NCBI GenBank assembly: GCA_018398575.1
Contig: JAGTXZ010000008.1
Span: forward strand, 1,984,001 to 2,048,000
Direction: 5' to 3'
From: Ampelomyces quisqualis
Lineage: Eukaryota > Ascomycota > Dothideomycetes > Pleosporales > Phaeosphaeriaceae
Length of the DNA stretch: 64,000 nucleotides
Shown: positions 1-10,810 of the stretch, piece after piece
Layout: every line of letters starts with the position of its first letter
How positions within the stretch are numbered: position 1 is the stretch's first letter
Notes under the pieces: model-generated
Told to the model about the DNA's origin: nothing
Seen by the model: only the letters and a program-made list of their open reading frames with translations
Databases searched by the model: none
Made by a program: the position numbers and the translations under genes

Positions 1-492
1 GGACATTTGAAAAAACGGTGCAAAAAAAACTCTAACCTCCCTCCAATAGCAAAAATTGAACTCACGCCCCGTACAAGCTCAGTTCACCTAGAATATTCAA
101 TCGCGTCAGATATTGGTCGCATCTCACCAGGAAATGCTTCCGCACAATACGAAGTTAGACTAAAGGCGCTCCTGAAAGCTGGGCCGATCATTCTCTGTAG
201 TAGGTGGAGAGTTGGGAGCGTTATATAGTAAATGGATGCGAAGGTGATGCGGGACGCGTGGCACGCGCAATCCAAGGTGAAGGCTAGCGGGGTAAACTTG
301 GATTTGCAGAAAAAGAGTAAGACTAATGCAAGCCATTCTGGGTGAAGGTGAACAGTGTCATCTCAAAAGTTGTCGGGCGTAGAATGAAAACAAGGTTTTT
401 TTTTGGTAATTTGCGCGTCCATTGAGATCGTGCCGTGGTATAGCACTGTCCAGACTGACTCCCAATCTCCAGAATGCTACTCATACATGTTC
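1..492. other. left edge, no supported gene
   Basis: The stretch has normal composition. I see only short overlapping open frames with no recognisable motif. It lies downstream of the minus-strand RING gene that ends at 493, so it probably holds that gene's 3' UTR and terminator. A feature continuing to the left of the window cannot be excluded. Confidence 0.5.
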
Positions 493-1533
493 TCACGATT
501 TGTGTACCTCCGCCCCAATCCTGCCCTGCAAGGCCTTCTTTCCATCCTCAAACTCGTTCCATCCCATTGTGCCCTCAATCCTCCCATGTTTCTCCACCAG
601 GTACCTACGCATCTTGATGGTCACCAGCATGCCCCACAGTAAGTATCCCGTCTGCGTACTATACTGCAACCACCGTGCCTGCGGCCTCTTCATACGTTGC
701 AGCGCATCGAGCACGTCGTAGAAGCACTGGATTAGATCGGGTGACTGATCGGCGTGTTTGGACTTTTTTGCGAGGTGTTGAAAGAAAGTGGCGTGGATTA
801 TGGAGTCGATGACAGTGCACTCTGCTTCGTACTCTGTCTTATCGGATTGTTTGGTGTAGGGTCCGGGCTGGAGATACCCACTTCTCACAACGTCTTCCAT
901 GTCCAGACCTGTTCGTGTGGCCAGCGTGAGTGTTGTAATGCCCTCCCACTCGAACAGTTGTGTATTGCAGGTGCAGCACCGATTGTTGCGAGGATCGAAC
1001 CGCGTGGCGAACCACATGATGCAGCGATAGTGCGCCCAGTGCCCGCAAGGCCATAACGGAAGAAAGGTCGATGTTACCGGTGGCTGGGCGTTGAGTCCTT
1101 CATGTGTGGCGTTGATGGGCGTGTTCCATGGATAAAAACATACACAGCAGGTAGCATCGGGATGGAGAGGCTTGTTGTGGAGTGGAGCAGACTGCATTAA
1201 TACGCCGTCTACAAAGCGCAGTAAAGAAGGTGGCGAGCGCGCTGCTGCTTGCACAGTCGACTGTGACGCGATGGTTTTGACTCCCCGATCTTCGCTCGCT
1301 TTAGACTTGACAGACGCGGGCGTCAGCTCAATGGAAGGCACATCATTGGCTGGCGATGTCGTCTCATATTCCAGTACAGTCGAAGCGCTCGCGGCAGGGA
1401 ATCGTTGAACAAAAGAAGTGTTCGGCGTTGATTGTTGCTGTCCGCCTGATTGTACGATTGTAGAGAGGTGTAGCAGCGCCGCATCAGCCACAGATTGAGA
1501 AACGGGCGAGGAGTAGGCGGCCTGAGCTGACAT
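493..1533 (-). CDS. RING-H2 finger protein (RING gene A)
   Basis: This is a single-exon frame of 346 residues starting at an ATG. A complete RING-H2-like cross-brace is visible: Cys129/130 and Cys132, then Cys163-Gly-His165, His168 and Cys171, then Cys186/187 and Cys189. This is the C-x2-C ... C-x-H-x2-H-x2-C ... C-x2-C order of RING E3 ubiquitin ligases. The first 120 residues are Ser/Thr/Gln-rich and probably disordered. The C-terminal 150 residues are helical-looking and hold no motif I know. The likely role is ubiquitin transfer to an unknown substrate; this is family inference. It is the leftmost of four RING genes within 9 kb and the only one keeping the second His ligand (CGHWAH); the other three have Gly at that position. 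Confidence 0.8.
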   Translation of the reverse strand: MSAQAAYSSPVSQSVADAALLHLSTIVQSGGQQQSTPNTSFVQRFPAASASTVLEYETTSPANDVPSIELTPASVKSKASEDRGVKTIASQSTVQAAARSPPSLLRFVDGVLMQSAPLHNKPLHPDATCCVCFYPWNTPINATHEGLNAQPPVTSTFLPLWPCGHWAHYRCIMWFATRFDPRNNRCCTCNTQLFEWEGITTLTLATRTGLDMEDVVRSGYLQPGPYTKQSDKTEYEAECTVIDSIIHATFFQHLAKKSKHADQSPDLIQCFYDVLDALQRMKRPQARWLQYSTQTGYLLWGMLVTIKMRRYLVEKHGRIEGTMGWNEFEDGKKALQGRIGAEVHKS

Positions 1534-2043
1534 CGTGAACGTAGTGCCTTGGCGCGCTTAGAGTTGAGTTTTATGGAACTTGGCAAAAGGGAAGACAGGG
1601 CAGTTGATACGATAAAGGATAAGGTGGGGAGGTGCTAATCAGGAAAGAGGGATGGCGCCAGGCGGTGAAGGAGAGGAAGTCGCAATCACAGGTGAAGGTG
1701 AGTACCTATATTTTCGGCTTCCCTGTAGACCACTTCAAGCTATTATTGTGCACAAAATCTTCTGGGTGAAAAGGTCACAGCAATGCTGGGTAGTGATAAG
1801 CAATATACAAGCAGGGTTGATGCGCTGGGAGACTATGGTCCCCACCAAGCCCGTACATCGCGCCATCCTAGGACGTCACATTCAGAGTTGGGAAAGGCCA
1901 TTAGTGTAACCATCATATCAACCGAAGTTAAACTAAGTCAATGCTCCATGAGACTGCGCCTCTTTGCTTCCCGGAGCACTTTTCAAGCTCTCCTCTTCAT
2001 GTGAAATTTTCCACAAAAGCAGCTTCAAGAAACCACGCCAATC
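1534..2043. other. intergenic, promoter side of RING gene A
   Basis: Both flanking genes read leftward. This 510 bp spacer therefore holds the promoter of the 493-1533 gene and the 3' end of the 2044-3807 gene. The short plus-strand frames here have no motif and look like chance. Confidence 0.5.
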
Positions 2044-3807
2044 CTAGAAAGACCCCTTCTTAAACAGAACACGATGGCACAAGGGGCAGTCATCTGGCGT
2101 GGCCCTGTGGTTGCGCCAGGTTAATACTGTTGGAGTGGGAAGAGCTACGTCTTCCAATTTCGCGCAACACTCGTGGCAGAATGCTCGTGTGACCACCATA
2201 GTTGAACCATTGACGTCGAATTCTGCCCCATCATCGATTTCTTCCTCTTCGAAGTAAGATGTTCCCCCCATTGGTGCAGTTATGGTGTACGTTGTTTCTT
2301 GCAAGTCGTGCACATGAACTTGCACAGAGGTCTGAACCACTCGTGGTGCCATGTCGGTCGTGGTAATTTCAGGGGTTCCTGTTGGCATCGCTCTGTACTG
2401 TACGAGAACACTAGCCAGTTGTCTAGCTAAAATATTTCTGAGCGCCCGCGCTTTGCGCTCCAAGGCGGCTATGTCACAGTCAGTCCCGGCCGATGAAAAC
2501 CGTATGTTCATGGTATGCACCATGTGCTGGTGTCACTTATCAAGACAGCCTCGAAACATTTTCATACCTTTTGTACGTTGCGCTTCCAGATTGCGAAACT
2601 CAAAAGCTACTTTAGCCTTGAGCACCTCGGCTACTTCTAGTTTCTGTCCTTTCATCTCATCTGATAACACGGCTTCGGTCTCGTTGTAGGTGTGCGCCAG
2701 CTCCTTTTGCAACGCTACCAAGTTTTCCAGACTCTTTTGGTGTGTGAAAGCCATCTGCTTGTTTAGATCCGATAATTTGTCCAGGTTTGTCTTACTTGCG
2801 AGGGCCATCTGCCAGGTTTTGTGAGCATCGTTGATTGCTGCCGCAGGATGGAGCGTGCCGCCTGAAGCGGCCATCTGCGCATCAAGATCCGCTATCGTAG
2901 AGTTAGGCGATGTATGTTGACTTGTCGTTGACATAGGAGGGAGCGTTAAATTTGGCACAGCCATAGGTGCAAAAGCTGAAGCGCCGGATTGGCCGTGGGG
3001 CACGTCGATACTACCACTTCCGAAATCTAACATCACGGAAGGGCTGTATAAGCTTGCCAGATTAACCAGTGTCTCATCAAGTCCAGTGCTAGAGGGTTTG
3101 AGGTGCTCTGCTTTAATAGCATACGAGTTCCCTGTTGGTCGTTGAAGCTTTGGTAACTCGTAGTCGATGACCATGGCATTTTCCAACAGCGTGACTTGTG
3201 CCACCTCACGACCTGCATGTAACACTTGTTCGAACAATGGCCACCAATACTTTCCACAGATTTGGGGACCCCGAGATGGCTGGCAAGATTCTTGCAGCAT
3301 CTTGTCAAGCATTTCAGTCTCGTTGCCGAAGTTGGATTCGTGCGACTTGAAGTATGCGACTAGCTTCTCCACAAGGAGTCGTCCTTTACTATGCGGAGCA
3401 AACGACAAAGGCTGCAGCTCAACATGGGAAGCCTTTGGTAAAGCGAAGGTGCTGACGAGGCATTTGTGGCCGAAAATGTGGTTGCATCGAAGCTGGACAG
3501 GCAGCTCCGAATTGTCGAATCCAGGATCGGGAGCCTCGCCAAAGTGCTTCCAGCAGATAGGGCACTTTCGCTTGTCCTCATCAACGTTTTCGATTGCCAT
3601 AGTTCGAAGGCTGTCCAGGAACGCTTGCTGAGTCTTGAAAGTTTGGGAGTCAGCCTTGGGCGGAGTGTAACGCTTAGTCTTGGTCTGCGATTGGGCCTGA
3701 ACTGGAGTTGGCAAGTAGGGCAAGTCTCCATCCTTTGATGCAGAAGCTGTGGGGTTGCTTGAAGGTGGCATGTCCTCCGCAGTAACAGCGGCGGTAGGCT
3801 CGCTCAT
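2044..3807 (-). CDS. two-exon coiled-coil protein with a split RING-like motif (RING gene B)
   Basis: I join two adjacent frames: exon 1 at 3807-2568 and exon 2 at 2468-2044. The 99 nt intron (2469-2567) has a GTATGA donor, a CTGAC branch site and an ACATAG acceptor. Phase is kept and the product is 554 residues. Upstream in-frame codons to 3822 are open but lack an ATG, so I start at 3807. Half a RING is visible near the N-terminus: Cys82, Cys85, Cys108, His110 and Cys116. A long heptad-like coiled coil runs across the splice junction, which supports the join. The last 45 residues carry Cys511/514/515 and a terminal CPLC (541, 544). A canonical RING would have that last Cys pair about 20 residues after Cys116, so this RING is either split by about 425 residues or is two half sites. 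A ubiquitin-ligase role is inference. Confidence 0.75.
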
Positions 3808-5925
3808 TGTGCTTGCGGCCAAGTTTGGGAAGGCGCCAGTTGCGGGAGGCGATAATCAGCAAGATAGAGCCACGGTGCTGTATAGCCCAGTCTCATGTAC
3901 CTCGTGGCTGTCGTGAGTGGTGGAGAAGAGATGAAATGAGGTGAGTGTTGCCTCATTGTGAGGCTGGTAAGGTAACACAGCCACTAAGCACGCTAGTAGC
4001 TTAGAGGTGTCCGTGATTGGTCACGAGCTCAGTTCGGTGAAGACGGCCTTCCCAGCAGCCCAGATCTGGTCAATGCTGCGAAAATACGCTTGAATACCCA
4101 AATTCACTCTTACAAACATTGAAATTCCTTGATTCGACACTCCATTCTCGTAGATACAAAGAAATTTTCCTACGTAGCATGTGCATGAATTATAAGCTCC
4201 GCTTACCTTGGTTTGTGGGAACGGGTAGCACGTACGGCATGCCACTTTCGATATAAACTCGTCTTTGGTTGATTTTGAGAACTCTGTGAGCTACGAAATT
4301 TCGGTACCAGTATTCACACGAGGGGCGAATCTTTTGTGACGTAAACAGGTAAGCACTGGGTACCTAACCCATTTGGTAGAAGACAAGAAGCATGCATATG
4401 CAAGTCAGCTCCGATCGAAACTTCCAAATCACTGTCTGATCGAACAAAGATACTGGCCGGTTATCTCGTATAACATTGCTCACAATGCTTTAATCACCAT
4501 GGTGGTGATGGTTCATGCCGTCTTACATCACCAAAACAGGCTATCACTGTGCGCTGTCGTTGTCCTGAAATGTTGTTCGAAGCCTTAGTACATTCATGTG
4601 AAGTGACCGAGGAGGCTACAGAGTGAAGAGCCCAGAAATTCGCGTCGCCAGTCTACAAAGTCATTTGACCAGCCACTGTGAATTCTTCATCGAACCTCGA
4701 AGAATTTATAGGCAGTCGTATACTACCAGTGGGTGGTAACATATTTCCCAACTCTGCCTGTACACCTCCAGCATCCAAATCCGCCATCAACCGAGCAGCA
4801 ACTCCAAAGCTATCCCGCTCTTCTCCGGCCTTACCTGACAGTGGAAGCAGGCAGTACTTGTCCGCTATATTTAGAGCCTTGCGAAGACTTCAACAATAGC
4901 TGTGGCACTGGCTATCCAGCAAGTCCATGGCTCCACCGCCTAGGATCACGATCGAAACATGTCTCTGAACGAATATGCATCGAGCGACACATTCGCAGCG
5001 ATAATTGGGTTGGCTGGCAAGCCAGGATTGAGGAACATTTTGAGATTGATGACGATCACTTGAGTAGGGTGATGGCACGAAACGTGTAAGAGGGGCTAGG
5101 AAGCAACGAGGACACGGCTTATGATGTCGATTGATGATCCGTTAATCAAACGAGCAAAGGAACTGTGGTATCAGCACTGTGGGTTATGCCGTTGCGCGCT
5201 CGAAGTCCTGGAGATCTTCCTAATGCTTCTGTTGCTGGCTGATTCAATCATGCTATTAGGCTTTTGGAAGGCATGCACACAAGTCCTTGTCTACCGTTCG
5301 CAGTATACTGAATTCGATGATTTTGCATGTGTTCCGGACGTTGAGAGTGCTGTGAAGCGTCTGTAGCAGAGGCTTGACGAGCGCAATCAAGACGACGGGG
5401 CGTGCGGATGTCCTTAGCTCGATGTAATTAAATTCGAATTTAACATCTGATAAAGCCAGCCGACTCAAATTCTATCTGTGGATTTCGGAGTGTCAAAGAC
5501 AGTGTGGCAGCGACGAACGGGCTGTCGTCGTCATTTCCGCGCAAGCGTATCATGTATGTGTACTTGCTGCCTCATTCATAGCAACCGCAACACCTGATAT
5601 GTCGCTTCCCACTCTCCAATTTGCGCTTCACGAACTCTGTATACAAACCAGAAAGACCTGCTTTTTCCTTGACCACTCACAACGCCGCACTCGTTTATCC
5701 ACGTATCGCTACCAACGAAATATCTTCATATTGCCGAACCAGTCGTATAACCTATACTTTTACTGGATCTGCTTCATGAGCTTGTCATCAATCCGTTATT
5801 ATACCTTGCCTGGTCCGTCCGCAGAAAGCTCACACTGCCAATATCCACAACCCCGTCCTTACACACTTCTGGAACCTCGCAGCTCAGTTTTCAGAACCTG
5901 GATCTACAGGCTACTTCTGCCCAGC
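3808..5925. other. 2.1 kb gene-poor spacer between RING genes B and C
   Basis: No coding region here can be supported. The left part should contain the promoter of RING gene B, and the right part the 5' UTR of RING gene C. The best open frames (4021-4245 on the minus strand, 4733-5089 on the plus strand) show no family motif. The first of these starts at GTG, not ATG. I saw no tRNA or transposon motif. Confidence 0.45.
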
Positions 5926-6564
5926 ATGCCCCCCAACACGCCGTCCAGTGACGGAACTCCGGTCCAAAGACCCCGAAGAAAACCCAAGCCCGCGTTCATC
6001 ATCAGTTCCAAAAGTCTCTCCGTTCTCGAAGACCCCAAATGTCCAATATGCTGGGAGCCTTATTCAGAGGTACCGTCTGCTGGCTCGAAGCTACCATCTA
6101 GGCTCGAATTCCCAGTCAGCGTCGACATGGTCGCCACACAGTACGGTTTGAGACGATGTTGCGGACACATCATGGGAAGAAAGTGTCTCGAGAAACAACT
6201 CACAATGCAGGGGGAGTGGAGAAATAAGTGTCCATTGTGTCGGGACGAATGGTGTACCGATCGAGAGCGAGCGAGCGCAGGCGAGCCACAGAGGGCAGAA
6301 GTCCGTGAACGATCGCGCTCAAGTGCTGCGGAGAGACGTGGTGAGGACGCTATGGGTTTGAGTCGAAGCACGTCTGAGCCACGGATGAGTGCTCTTCATG
6401 GTGTGGGTCGAGAACAACGCCGTAGGCGAAGGAAAAAAATAGCGCGGTTTCTACCACGTCTGTTTGCGACGTTGAACATTCACGATGAAGACCTCGAGGT
6501 AGATGGCTCGGTGGATGATGTTGAGAAGTTACTGCAGGAGATGTACAAGAGATTGGAGGACTGA
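5926..6564 (+). CDS. variant RING finger protein (RING gene C)
   Basis: The frame is open from 5599, but the first 109 codons read like translated 5' UTR (Tyr/Phe/Leu-rich, no motif). I therefore start at the ATG at 5926, giving 212 residues. The RING has Cys39-Pro-Ile-Cys42, Cys79-Gly-His81, Cys87, and Cys102-Pro-Leu-Cys105. The fifth zinc-ligand position, normally His or Cys, is Gly (motif HIMGRKCL), as in genes B and D. A basic Arg/Lys run follows (near residues 165-172), then an acidic tail. It is the only RING gene of the cluster on the plus strand and converges on the SET-domain gene with 137 bp between stop codons. A ubiquitin-ligase role is family inference. Confidence 0.75.
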   Translation: MPPNTPSSDGTPVQRPRRKPKPAFIISSKSLSVLEDPKCPICWEPYSEVPSAGSKLPSRLEFPVSVDMVATQYGLRRCCGHIMGRKCLEKQLTMQGEWRNKCPLCRDEWCTDRERASAGEPQRAEVRERSRSSAAERRGEDAMGLSRSTSEPRMSALHGVGREQRRRRRKKIARFLPRLFATLNIHDEDLEVDGSVDDVEKLLQEMYKRLED

Positions 6565-6701
6565 GACATTGGGGATAGGTGCATTCCGTGTGCTTGCAGT
6601 CTATTTCCTATGAGTCAGCCTATCCTCACTTCTCAACAACGGATTACTGCCATGATTACTGCACACGTATATTGGTCCAGTTCATAGTCTATCGTGAACA
6701 A

Positions 6702-8250
6702 TCAAGCTTCTGTTCGCGCTTTCTTCACAACCCTCCCTTTCTCTTCGTTCGCTAGCACAATGGCCTCTTGCAACAAAATCTTCTCGCCGAGTCGAACCTC
6801 GATCGCCATCCTGTGCCTTTTGGACAAACCATCCTTCTTCAGCAGTGTCTCGTCCTCCTGAATTGAAGTCGGATATTGCCCCATCTTGGCCTTCAAAGCC
6901 TTAGTGATGGCAGCATTACACACGTCATGGCGCTTGCGCTTATGAGCAAACGCCTTTGGCTTAGACTTCTTAAGAGCCTTGAATAACAATTTGAGTTGCT
7001 CGTCGAGCTCGGGCGAAACTTCGCGGAGCGCAGCGGAGTGTACGAGACGGCCTTCACTGTCTGGTTCGCCCGAGTCGCGCTCGAGGATGAAAGACTCTTC
7101 AAGTTTTTCTGGATCAAGTTGGGACTCCTACAATATTGTTAGTTCTACGTGATTTATAAATGTGGACGACGTAGACTTACAAGCTCTTGAAGATCCTTGT
7201 GATCTATGCTGAGTTCTTCCGCCAATGCTGATCTTACGAGGCTCCAAGGCAGCTCGACGACGTCGTATCTTCGGTGCTCAGGTGTAACGTAGCCGTAGCG
7301 ACGGAGCAGCTCGGATGTTGGCAAAGGGCCGTAATAGTTCAGGATTTCTGTTCCAGCTCGCAGTTCGGAGCGGAGCGAGTTCACCTCCAACAACTCACCG
7401 TGGTTAACATGAGCCTAGATCTTCACTTCAGTACAATATCAGCCCTCGAATCGTACTGCACTTACATTGAACTCGGCGTTTGAATTTAGAATATCCGCCA
7501 TGGGCACCATGCCGAGCATAGTCTTCCCATCGCGATCCTCAACCCACCCATCCTCTTCATCATCAGGTTGTTCGTCGTCGTTATCTAAATCAAATGCGTA
7601 CCCCATGATCGTACTTCCAAAACGATGTGCAAGTGCGAGCAAATCTTTCTCGCTCAGCTGCTCAACTCCCTCAGGGTAAAACACATCAGGGTGTTTGGCC
7701 ACGACAGGGAGAATACTAGTCCGCAGCATATCGTCGCTTTCTTGCTTTCCAATTTTGTCGGTCGTTAGACACGTGCCTTGGAGTTCTTTGAGCTCTGCTT
7801 CAGACCAGAAAATGGGCGTGTGGAATACTTGCGGTAAGACGTCGAAGTAGGGCTTCCATTGAGATGCATCGCCCTGGAGATATTCGTACAACATAACCAG
7901 TATCAGCGAGCCCCATGAGTCAAGAGGATCGGTATCTTCTTGACCTTCATCTTTGGCAGCATCGAAGATGCTGGGCAGTTTCTCGGCTAATTTTGAGGTC
8001 TCGATGTTGATGACTGCGCTTCTGGGTACAGTGAAGAGCGTAGTATCTCCCGGAATGTCTTTGAGAGCCACTACACCAGATTAATATCTTCTAAGCGACA
8101 TCTGTTGAGATGAGCCTATTACACACCTATGCCTCGGCCAGCATCTTGAGCTCGGAGATCTTTGATTTCGAGCAGTTCGTCTCGAAATTGGCCACCCACG
8201 GATTTGAACCAGGCAAGGAACCTGTCTGTTGCAAGTTGAAACTCATCCAT
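6702..8250 (-). CDS. RKM4: SET-domain protein-lysine N-methyltransferase, Rkm4/SETD6-like
   Basis: Four exons, 8250-8127, 8070-7466, 7414-7181 and 7127-6702, give 462 residues. The introns are 56, 51 and 53 nt with GTGTGT or GTAAGT donors; the last has a CTAAC branch site. All phases agree. The split-SET features are visible in order: an N-terminal DAGRGI segment (the GRG-type cofactor-binding motif), an inserted iSET region, PMADILN followed after the second splice by the NHG motif, then the EILNYYG motif near the active site. A helical Lys-rich C-terminal domain follows, as in the Rubisco-LSMT substrate-binding fold. Yeast Rkm4 (about 490 residues) methylates ribosomal protein L42; the animal relative is SETD6. 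The match in length and domain order is good. Substrate assignment is inference; Rkm3 or another LSMT-type enzyme is the alternative. Confidence 0.88.
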
Positions 8251-8698
8251 GATTCTGTATCTACGTTAAAGGATTGCGTGATTTCAGTACTAGATGCCGA
8301 CGAAGCGTTGTCCGAACAAGCTGCAGAATTTTCGTCGCTACCTAGAGGATGACGTGGCGACCGCTAAAGAGGCTGTCTGGGGTGTCCTGATAATATGTGA
8401 CTACAAGTAGACAACATTAAGCAGATGATAGTGATCGAGGCACCAAGGTGAACCGTAATGTCGCATCCTCGCACTTTTTGATTGTAGCGCGAGCTTGCTC
8501 GCGCTGATTGGTTACTGACCGAAAGAGGCAAGGCGTGGCGGTGCCTTTCCCAGCGAGCAGGTCAAATAGTCATCTACCACATTATATGCACGATGTATAC
8601 CTACAACAATGTTCTCAGGAGGAGAATAAGACATTCAAAGATTACGACCATTAAGGGGTCTCTTAGACAATATGCCACTACCAGCCCCAGTGCCTCCC
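8251..8698. promoter_or_regulatory. intergenic region upstream of the SET-domain gene, with a perfect hairpin
   Basis: This 448 bp spacer holds the promoter of the minus-strand SET gene and the 3' end of RING gene D. It contains a perfect 9 bp inverted repeat with a 2 nt loop at 8486-8505 (AGCGCGAGC, TT, GCTCGCGCT). An ATTGG (CCAAT-box complement) lies just after it near 8507-8511. Short frames here are shadows. Confidence 0.45.
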
Positions 8699-9292
8699 TC
8701 ACACCCATCGATTCATATACAACACCTCCCGAACGCTCAACAACCTCCTCTCAACATGATCTACTTCTCTCCTAACCTGCTCGTCCATCACCTCCATCCC
8801 TGCAAGCACATTCAGCGCATCTTCAATCCCAGCCAAGATATCAGTGCGCCCGCGACTGGGCGCTGGAAACCACTCCGTTCTACACATGGGGCACATATGG
8901 CTCCATGGCTTATTAGCGCGGATATGTTGCTCCAAACAGCGCCGGCCAAAGATGTGTCTGCAGCTGGTTGTGTTGCGGATTTGACAGGCGTATTCGTCTG
9001 GGCTTGTGGTGGGGAAGTCAGGGTGTACGTAAGTGGATGGAGGGTTGGTGTAAGATCTGTGGCAGATGGGGCATTCGCGGTCGTGAGAGGAGTCGTGAGG
9101 GAGGACGTGGATGGGAAGAGGAATGGTGTGGCGGGTGAGGAAATTAGAGATTTGGAAGTCAGGGATGGCGTTCGACATGCCGAACGTTAGATCTGTCTGT
9201 TCAGTTGTTAGCAGGGTTATGTTAATAGCGAGTGTTGCTCCTGATTGTGAGGGTAGTAAAAGGGTAAGCGGAAAGTAATTTATGGCCTCCAT
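8699..9292 (-). CDS. variant RING finger protein (RING gene D)
   Basis: One exon of 197 residues from the ATG at 9292. A second in-frame ATG at 9178 would give a 159-residue form beginning MSNAIPDF, and I cannot choose between them. The RING has Cys74-Pro-Ile-Cys77, Cys111-Arg-His113, Cys119, and Cys134-Pro-Met-Cys137, followed by a short helical tail. The motif HIFGRRCL places Gly at the usual fifth ligand position, the same variant as in genes B and C. The short N-terminus before residue 40 is hydrophobic, so a translation start upstream could create a membrane or signal segment. A ubiquitin-ligase role is family inference. Confidence 0.78.
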   Translation of the reverse strand: MEAINYFPLTLLLPSQSGATLAINITLLTTEQTDLTFGMSNAIPDFQISNFLTRHTIPLPIHVLPHDSSHDRECPICHRSYTNPPSTYVHPDFPTTSPDEYACQIRNTTSCRHIFGRRCLEQHIRANKPWSHMCPMCRTEWFPAPSRGRTDILAGIEDALNVLAGMEVMDEQVRREVDHVERRLLSVREVLYMNRWV

Positions 9293-9862
9293 GTTGATCT
9301 GGGGTCGTGACGATGCGGATTGAACAGCAAGCGCGGGTGACGCGCATTGCTCTCAGACGTGGACTTCATATATGAGTCCCACGCAGCTTGATACGATTGC
9401 GATGCCAGGATGGAAATGTAGCGACTTTGGGGTGCGTCAGCGTGTCGCCACCGCGTGCTGTGCTGGGGGATAACAAGCGCATTGCGGCATCACTATCACT
9501 CATGGGGTTTTCCGATCGTGGAGGCTTCGCGGTTGGGCGGATTTTGACTGTGTCATAGGTGTGTGGTGGCGAAGCTATTACGAGAGGACGATAAAACGTA
9601 ACACAACGACTCCTCCTTCATCGTTTTAATATCATGGCTGCAGCTTTGTGAATGCTGCTGTAAATCATGCTGTCAAATTCGAAAACCGAGGACGTTTATC
9701 GGCACAAATCCTAGCTGTTTTATTCCATCACTAACCGTCCATCTTACCTCCCCGCTAGCAACCTCTACCACCCCATCTCCGACATCTTCCTTTCTGCAAA
9801 TTCGTGTCTCCTCTTCTTCCCTTTTTCACATCGCCGCCTCTTGCCTTCTTTTGATGGCGCGA
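9293..9862. other. intergenic, promoter side of RING gene D
   Basis: This 570 bp spacer is upstream of RING gene D and downstream of the isochorismatase-family gene (both minus). A weak TATA-like palindrome (CATATATG) lies near 9367-9374. No gene is visible. Confidence 0.45.
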
Positions 9863-10810
9863 TCAGATCACGATCGACCCATTCCTTCCCGTAATCAAAT
9901 CCACCTCACCAGGAATGAACGTCCCCGCCTCAACAGCCGCAGCATGATGCCTAGCCAACTGTCCATAAACAGGCATATACCTATCCAGGTATGGAAGTAC
10001 CTCCTTAGCTCCAGGAGTGTTGCGCCAATCGCGCATCAAGTCACACACAATAGCGAACAAGCTGTACAGCTGCACGCCGGCGCGGGACATCTGGTCGTTT
10101 GCCGTGTCACGCACAAGCTCCGTCGTGGTGCCTGAGGCTTCGACGTTGGCGAAGACGGAGTAGCCCGCGGCGCGCAGAGAGAGGGATAGGAAGGCTGTGC
10201 AGACGTCGGTGGTGATGCCGGCGAGGATAACTTGTTTCTTGCCCGTTGCTTCGATGGCGGCGCGGAATTGTGGGTTGTCCCAGGCGCTGATGTCTGTTAA
10301 GTATTGGAGAATCTGGGCCTGGGTGGATGGACTTACTTGACTTCGCCCTCGCGACGGATCAAAGGTGCGTTGGGATACATCTCGAGGAACTCCTTGGGGA
10401 GAGGCTGGTGGTGTTAGATGATGTTGTACAAGTCACTTCATGTGGACAACTAACTCCATTAGGTCCAGTATCGGCAGACGTAGACATGATGACAGGAATA
10501 TCAAAGACCTGGCCAATGGCAGCATGAGCCATGATGTTGTTTTGGTAGAGACTCGGGTCCCAGTCCCTGGCGACATGGTAGAGGCCGACCTGGATGTCGA
10601 GGATGAGGAGGACCTGGCGGAGTATGTCAGTCAAGACGATTTTGGTGAAAACCGAGGTAACATACGGAGTTATTTTTGTCGATACGCTCCCACGGAACAG
10701 CTGTGACACGTTAGAAGTGATTTTCAAGGTGCGTGAGAAGACACACCATCACCACGGACGGCACTAAGAAGGCCCGCAAGCGCGAGGGAAGCAGTAGAAT
10801 AAAACCTCAT
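9863..10810 (-). CDS. isochorismatase-family (YcaC-like) cysteine hydrolase, possibly secreted
   Basis: Five exons, 10810-10747, 10700-10666, 10613-10455, 10404-10337 and 10286-9863, give 249 residues. The four introns of 46-53 nt have good donors (GTGTGT, GTATGT, GTTAGT, GTAAGT) and branch sites, and all phases close. The N-terminus looks like a signal peptide: MRF, then a hydrophobic core SLALAGLLSAV. The catalytic Asp39 (LILDIQ) and nucleophile Cys138 (GITTDVC) are clear. The C-terminal DQMSRAG...RDWRN block resembles the bacterial YcaC group. The family's catalytic Lys would be expected about 34-42 residues before the Cys; I see Arg103-Arg104 there, so the triad may be altered. The family hydrolyses isochorismate or amide and imide substrates; this protein's substrate is unknown. 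Fungal secreted relatives are known to lower plant salicylate precursors, but that role here is only an inference. Confidence 0.87.

Noticed and set aside
4021..4245. Cys-containing 74-codon minus-strand frame that could be a small secreted protein
   Set aside because: It begins at GTG, has no signal peptide, and contains GTAAGC/GTAAGA words without a consistent splice pair.
5599..5925. N-terminal extension of RING gene C
   Set aside because: In frame with an ATG, but the composition is like 5' UTR and the RING protein has a good downstream ATG.
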